This document shows, one piece after another, positions 13,765-16,182 of a stretch of DNA of 16,182 nt. Location: the NCBI GenBank assembly GCA_023230425.1, contig JALNXI010000013.1:1-16182 (forward strand). Reading direction: 5' to 3'. Positions within the stretch are counted from its first letter, which is position 1; each line of letters begins with the position of its first letter. The translations under genes were made by a program, and so were the position numbers. The notes beneath the pieces were generated by a model that did no database searches, was not told the DNA's origin, and was given only the letters and a program-made list of their open reading frames with translations. The stretch is from Methanoculleus sp. GTDB taxonomy: Archaea > Halobacteriota > Methanomicrobia > Methanomicrobiales > Methanoculleaceae.

Positions 13765-14060
13765 TGCGTGCGATTGCAAAACGGTTCTCTGAGGGCGGAT
13801 TCACGCTCCCGGAACTTGCAATCGAGCTGGACATGAAGCAGGATGTCCTGCTTGAGAGGCTGTTTGCGATGGAGCGTCTCGGTTTCATCGTGCGAAACGG
13901 GGGGTGCAGCGAGCCCCCACGCGCGGATGACGCTCCCTGTCGCTGCTCCGGGTGCTCCGGTTGTCGTGAGCCCCGGGGTCGGGAGGTTGTGGAATACACC
14001 CTGACTGAGAAAGGGAGGCGGTTGGCGGGAATAAAGAGGTCGAAAGGCGAAGTTGTGTAA
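13761..14060 (+). CDS. FeoC-like winged-helix protein with Cys cluster
   Basis: A 99-aa product with an N-terminal winged helix (about 1-47: FTLPELAIELDMKQDVLLERLFAMERLGFIV). A Cys-rich wing follows, C49 then C60-x-C-x2-C-x2-C68, and a C-terminal strand-helix, VVEYTLTEKGRRLAG (76-90). This is the plan of FeoC, the small protein at the end of many feo operons, whose Cys wing can carry an Fe-S cluster and which binds the FeoB cytoplasmic domain or DNA. It overlaps the membrane protein by ATGA. The longer frame upstream (from 13647) is rejected because it runs through that gene. Its tail is also found fused to the FeoB G domain in the upstream copy. Confidence 0.8.
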   Translation: MMRAIAKRFSEGGFTLPELAIELDMKQDVLLERLFAMERLGFIVRNGGCSEPPRADDAPCRCSGCSGCREPRGREVVEYTLTEKGRRLAGIKRSKGEVV

Positions 14061-14159
14061 CGCCAGCCGCCCTCGATCTCGGTCAAGGACGTGAAATCAT
14101 GCTCTTTGCAAGGGAGCAGGCCGTAACAACCTCTTTAATGCCAGGAGAGTCTAACACGA

Positions 14160-14590
14160 TAATTACAGGTGCATAACGCGCCGCTCGACCCCGGGGACCT
14201 GCCGGGAAGCCCCGTCCTTAAGGGGCGGTCCGCATGGGGTCGGCCCAAAACGGATCATGTGTCTACGCCGTATCAGCTACCACCGGTTAAAACCGGCGAC
14301 CTGCCACGGGAAGGAGTTTCGATGTCCTTACAAGGGTTCAATTTGACTTGCATGAAGGCTGCTGTAATAGGCCATATTCGTATCGGCCGGTTGACACGAC
14401 CGCTACCGATTATCTGCCGCAGGACGGACGCGCCGGCTACTTTCGACCGCAGGTCATTGGCGAGTTGCAGCAGCGGTAAAAGACTCCTGCGAGCACCGGC
14501 GGATCATTTCGGTGGTATCGTTTTCAGGCGGCAAAAATATTCCGGAGGGTGCGCTTCCTCCCCCGGTTGAAACCGGGGAATCTTCGCGCT
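14160..14590 (+). mobile_element. Possible IS200/IS605-type (TnpB) right-end relic
   Basis: No intact gene lies between the FeoC-like stop and the DtxR-type start. A frame from 14169 (HNAPLDPGDLPGSPVLKGR) looks like the Gly/Pro-rich end of an archaeal TnpB, from memory only. Two palindromes with the same core follow: CCGGTTAAAACCGG (14283-14296) and CCCCGGTTGAAACCGGGG (14561-14578). The second sits inside GCGC arms (14551-14554 and 14586-14589), a nested hairpin of the kind found at IS200/IS605 right ends and in the guide-RNA scaffold of TnpB. GACCTGCC...GGGAAG also occurs twice (14196-14208 and 14297-14312). GCCCC ... GGGGC (14209-14226) is a further hairpin. Confidence 0.38.
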
Positions 14591-14598
14591 GTGATACG

Positions 14599-15063
14599 AT
14601 GAAGCATTGGTGTCGTATGAAACACAAAAATTGTGCAAAAAACCTCAGCAGAAGGGTTGAGGACTATCTTGAGGCTATCCTCAACGTCACGCTGGAGAAG
14701 GGGTACGCCCGCACCAAAGACGTGGCGTGTGAGCTGGACCTCAGCCCGTCGAGCGTTGTGGAGATGTTCCGGAAACTTAACGAGATGAGCCTCGTCGAAT
14801 ACCGGCGCTACGAGGGGGTGGTGCTCTCGCCTGCGGGGCGCGAGATCGCCGAGGTCATCAAGGCCCGTCACGATACCTTAAAGGAGTTCCTGAGGATCAT
14901 CCACGTCTCCGAGAAGATCGCCAACGCCGACGCCTGTTACATGGAGCACGAACTCCACCCGGAGACGATACGGCAGATCCGGCTGCTTGTAGAGGCGTTG
15001 CAGTCCGATTCCGGGGTATCCGAGCGTATCCGGCGGAGCACCCGGGAGGGGCGATCAGCATGA
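14599..15063 (+). CDS. DtxR/MntR-family metal-dependent transcriptional regulator
   Basis: A 154-aa protein with a winged helix followed by a metal-binding dimerisation domain. Helix-turn-helix: VEDYLEAILNVTLEKG (20-35), then ARTKDVACELDLSPSSVVEMFRKLNEMSLV (37-66), with the wing YEGVVLSPAG. Metal site: C113-x2-E116-H117 in ACYMEHELHPE, plus H91 and E96, as in DtxR/MntR proteins. There is no C-terminal SH3 domain, so it is the short MntR-like form. GTGAT 3 nt before ATG 14599 serves as SD; ATG 14617 (148 aa) is an alternative. The longer frame from 14512 crosses a hairpin and is not used. It overlaps the DUF1294 gene by ATGA. Proximity to feo suggests Fe(II)- or Mn(II)-dependent repression of iron uptake, inferred. 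Confidence 0.92.
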   Translation: MKHWCRMKHKNCAKNLSRRVEDYLEAILNVTLEKGYARTKDVACELDLSPSSVVEMFRKLNEMSLVEYRRYEGVVLSPAGREIAEVIKARHDTLKEFLRIIHVSEKIANADACYMEHELHPETIRQIRLLVEALQSDSGVSERIRRSTREGRSA

Positions 15064-15326
15064 TCCTCGTACCGGTCACGATCTACCTCCTCGTCAACAC
15101 CGTGGCGTTCCTCGCCTACCGTCACGACAAGATCTCCGCGGCGAGGAACCACTGGAGGACCCCGGAGCAGCGGCTCCTCGTCCTCGCGTTCTTCGGGCCG
15201 TTCGGGGCGCTGGCTGCGATGCGCGCCTTCCGGCACAAGACGCAGAAGGCGAAGTTCCGGCTCGTCCCCCTCTTCCTCTGCCTGCACATCGGGCTCGCCG
15301 CAGCGTTCGTTCTATGTTTTATGTAG
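15060..15326 (+). CDS. DUF1294 family small membrane protein
   Basis: An 88-aa product with the DUF1294 pattern: membrane helix with LVNTVAFLAYRHDK (11-24), WRTPEQRLLVLAFFGPFGALAAM (32-54), then FRHKTQKAKFR (57-67) and a final membrane helix. Three membrane segments are likely. The family's function is unknown; in bacteria the domain is often fused to cold-shock domains, which is not the case here. It starts inside the end of the DtxR-type gene (4-nt overlap), so expression is probably coupled to the metal regulator. Confidence 0.9.
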   Translation: MILVPVTIYLLVNTVAFLAYRHDKISAARNHWRTPEQRLLVLAFFGPFGALAAMRAFRHKTQKAKFRLVPLFLCLHIGLAAAFVLCFM

Positions 15327-15351
15327 CTGATGATGTCATTGATTCCTGGGG

Positions 15352-15362
15352 AAAGTTAAAGC
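15352..15362 (+). promoter_or_regulatory. Candidate TATA region for the RNase III-like gene
   Basis: AAAGTTAAAGC is the only AT-rich element in front of ATG 15388 and is centred about 30 nt upstream, the distance expected for a leaderless archaeal transcript. No SD is visible before that ATG. Confidence 0.3.
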
Positions 15363-15387
15363 GTTCTTTTGCCCCACCGTAGACTGT

Positions 15388-16056
15388 ATGGCATACGACT
15401 ACGGCCCGCCCGCCTGCCCGCTAGAAGAGACCCTCACGGCGATACAGGAGGGCCTCATGCGCGAGTACCGGGCGGAGTGCCTCCCCGCCCGCCGGCGGTC
15501 GCCCCGGAGGACGAGGAGGCTCCGGCGGATACGGGGGTGGAGCAGGGAGATTGAAGGCCTGATCTCGCAGATCGGCCGGGTGGTGCGCGAGACCCTCCCC
15601 CGCATCGAGCGGGATACCGGGCATACCTTCCAGGGGCCGGACGGGCTCCTCCGGATCCTTATGGACACATCCACGAAACGGCTCTTTCTGGATATTCTTG
15701 CCGGGTTCCCGGAAGAATCGCTCCCGGTCCCGGCGAAAGACCTCGGTATGCTCGGGAAGTTCCCGAACGACTCCCGGGCCCTCGCTCTCATCGGCGACGT
15801 CACCCTGCGGTTGAAAGTCCTCTCCGGTCCGCATGGAGAGGTGATCGACCTCGCGGCGCTTTCTGACCGGTGGGGGCTCCACGAGAGCCTGCTCGGCCTT
15901 GCGTGTCGTCACCGCCTGGCCGGCGAGCCCCTTGTGCGAGAAAAAGAGACCCTCTCCCGGGCTGTCCTCGGACTCATCTACATCGAGGGGGGCACCGATG
16001 CGCTCGGGGGTGCGGTGTCGCTCCTCGGGTGCGGGCCGGGTGGAGTAGCAGGATAG
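15388..16056 (+). CDS. RNase III-fold-like protein, apparently without catalytic residues
   Basis: A 222-aa protein. Residues 1-60 are charged and very Arg-rich (about 31-53), suggesting nucleic-acid contact. Residues 118-215 resemble an RNase III domain: FPNDSRALALIGDVTLRL (125-142) parallels the NERLEFLGDAVL signature, and LGLIYIEGGTDAL (194-206) parallels IGAIYLDGG. In the second motif the positions of the usual catalytic Asp and Glu seem to hold Thr and Arg, and the first signature lacks its usual Glu. The protein may therefore bind RNA without cutting it, or be a divergent enzyme. No dsRNA-binding domain follows. The start is set by a TATA-like element 30 nt upstream. Family assignment is from memory and moderate. 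Confidence 0.6.
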   Translation: MAYDYGPPACPLEETLTAIQEGLMREYRAECLPARRRSPRRTRRLRRIRGWSREIEGLISQIGRVVRETLPRIERDTGHTFQGPDGLLRILMDTSTKRLFLDILAGFPEESLPVPAKDLGMLGKFPNDSRALALIGDVTLRLKVLSGPHGEVIDLAALSDRWGLHESLLGLACRHRLAGEPLVREKETLSRAVLGLIYIEGGTDALGGAVSLLGCGPGGVAG

Positions 16057-16058
16057 GG

Positions 16059-16067
16059 ATATATACC
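16059..16067 (+). promoter_or_regulatory. TATA box of the last gene
   Basis: ATATATACC is a strong archaeal TATA match, 3 bp after the preceding stop and about 39 nt before ATG 16101. Transcription from about 16088 would give a roughly 12-nt leader. Confidence 0.55.
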
Positions 16068-16100
16068 GGATCCACCCCTCCGGGAGCAGGAGACTCTCTC

Positions 16101-16182
16101 ATGGGTACCCATGCTCTCGGTGCGTTCATAAGACTCGGGAGGTTCCGCCTCCTCCTCTCGGGATTCATACCCTTCACCGCCG
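16101..16182 (+). CDS. Start of a probable UbiA-type prenyltransferase (partial)
   Basis: Only 27 codons are present before the window ends. ATG 16101 follows AGGAGA (16088-16093) at 7 nt. The residues, with FIRLGRFRLLLSGFIPF, resemble the N-terminus of UbiA-family membrane prenyltransferases, which usually open with F-x-R-L-x-R-P-R-F before the first membrane helix. The call rests on this short match. ATG lies within the palindrome CATGGGTACCCATG (16100-16113). Confidence 0.45.
   Translation, partial: MGTHALGAFIRLGRFRLLLSGFIPFTA

Noticed and set aside
12469..13779. 436-aa minus-strand open frame
   Set aside because: Antisense to the FeoB permease and the 4-TM protein; composition is rich in His, Glu, Arg and Asp with no domain.
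14169..14570. 133-aa plus-strand frame as an intact gene
   Set aside because: Only its first third resembles anything (a TnpB-like tail) and it contains hairpins; treated as an element relic.
1..16182. CRISPR array
   Set aside because: No regularly spaced direct repeats of 24-40 bp were seen; the repeats present are pairs or codon-level repeats.

Overview
The window reads as chromosome from a GC-rich methanogenic euryarchaeon, most likely Methanomicrobiales and Methanoculleus-like. That is inferred from the gene families: a surface-anchored CobN-like protein next to a DUF2162 membrane protein, a feo operon with paired FeoA genes and a Cys-rich FeoC-like protein, archaeal TATA boxes about 30 nt before start codons, and SD motifs of the GGTGAT type. 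No rRNA, tRNA or CRISPR array was seen.

Layout. (1) 1-5480, minus strand: a probable metal or corrinoid handling operon. It holds a possible 75-aa leader ORF, a 1570-aa secreted and membrane-anchored CobN-like protein, and the start of a DUF2162 polytopic membrane protein that runs off the window. (2) 5500-8900: a patchwork accessory region with hairpins and AT-rich repeats. A 186-aa protein resembling the nucleoside deoxyribosyltransferase/TIR-like fold faces a two-gene unit (winged-helix regulator plus a small, possibly DUF3467-like protein) across a promoter that carries an inverted repeat. A decayed IS66 transposase and a small coiled-coil protein follow. (3) 8908-14060, plus strand: a tandemly duplicated ferrous-iron (feo) locus. 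The downstream copy is complete: FeoA1, FeoA2, FeoB, a 4-TM protein and a FeoC-like winged helix, all overlapping or nearly so. The upstream copy has a decayed FeoA1, an intact FeoA2 and a 303-aa chimera, in which a damaged FeoB G domain is joined to the Cys-rich tail of the FeoC-like protein. The FeoB permease, the membrane protein and the FeoC N-terminus are missing between them. (4) 14061-14598: non-coding, with palindromes and a short reading frame resembling a relic of an IS200/IS605 (TnpB) right end. (5) 14599-16182, plus strand: a DtxR/MntR-type metal-dependent regulator overlapping a DUF1294 membrane protein, then a protein resembling an RNase III fold without the expected catalytic residues, then the first 27 codons of a probable UbiA-type prenyltransferase.

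How it may fit together: the DtxR-type regulator just downstream is a natural candidate to control the feo operon(s), which share a nearly identical promoter. The most unusual items are the feo duplication with its FeoB-FeoC chimera, and the extracytoplasmic CobN-like protein, which has lost the canonical CobN/ChlH HxGxHG motif yet carries a CCHHTC cluster near its anchor.
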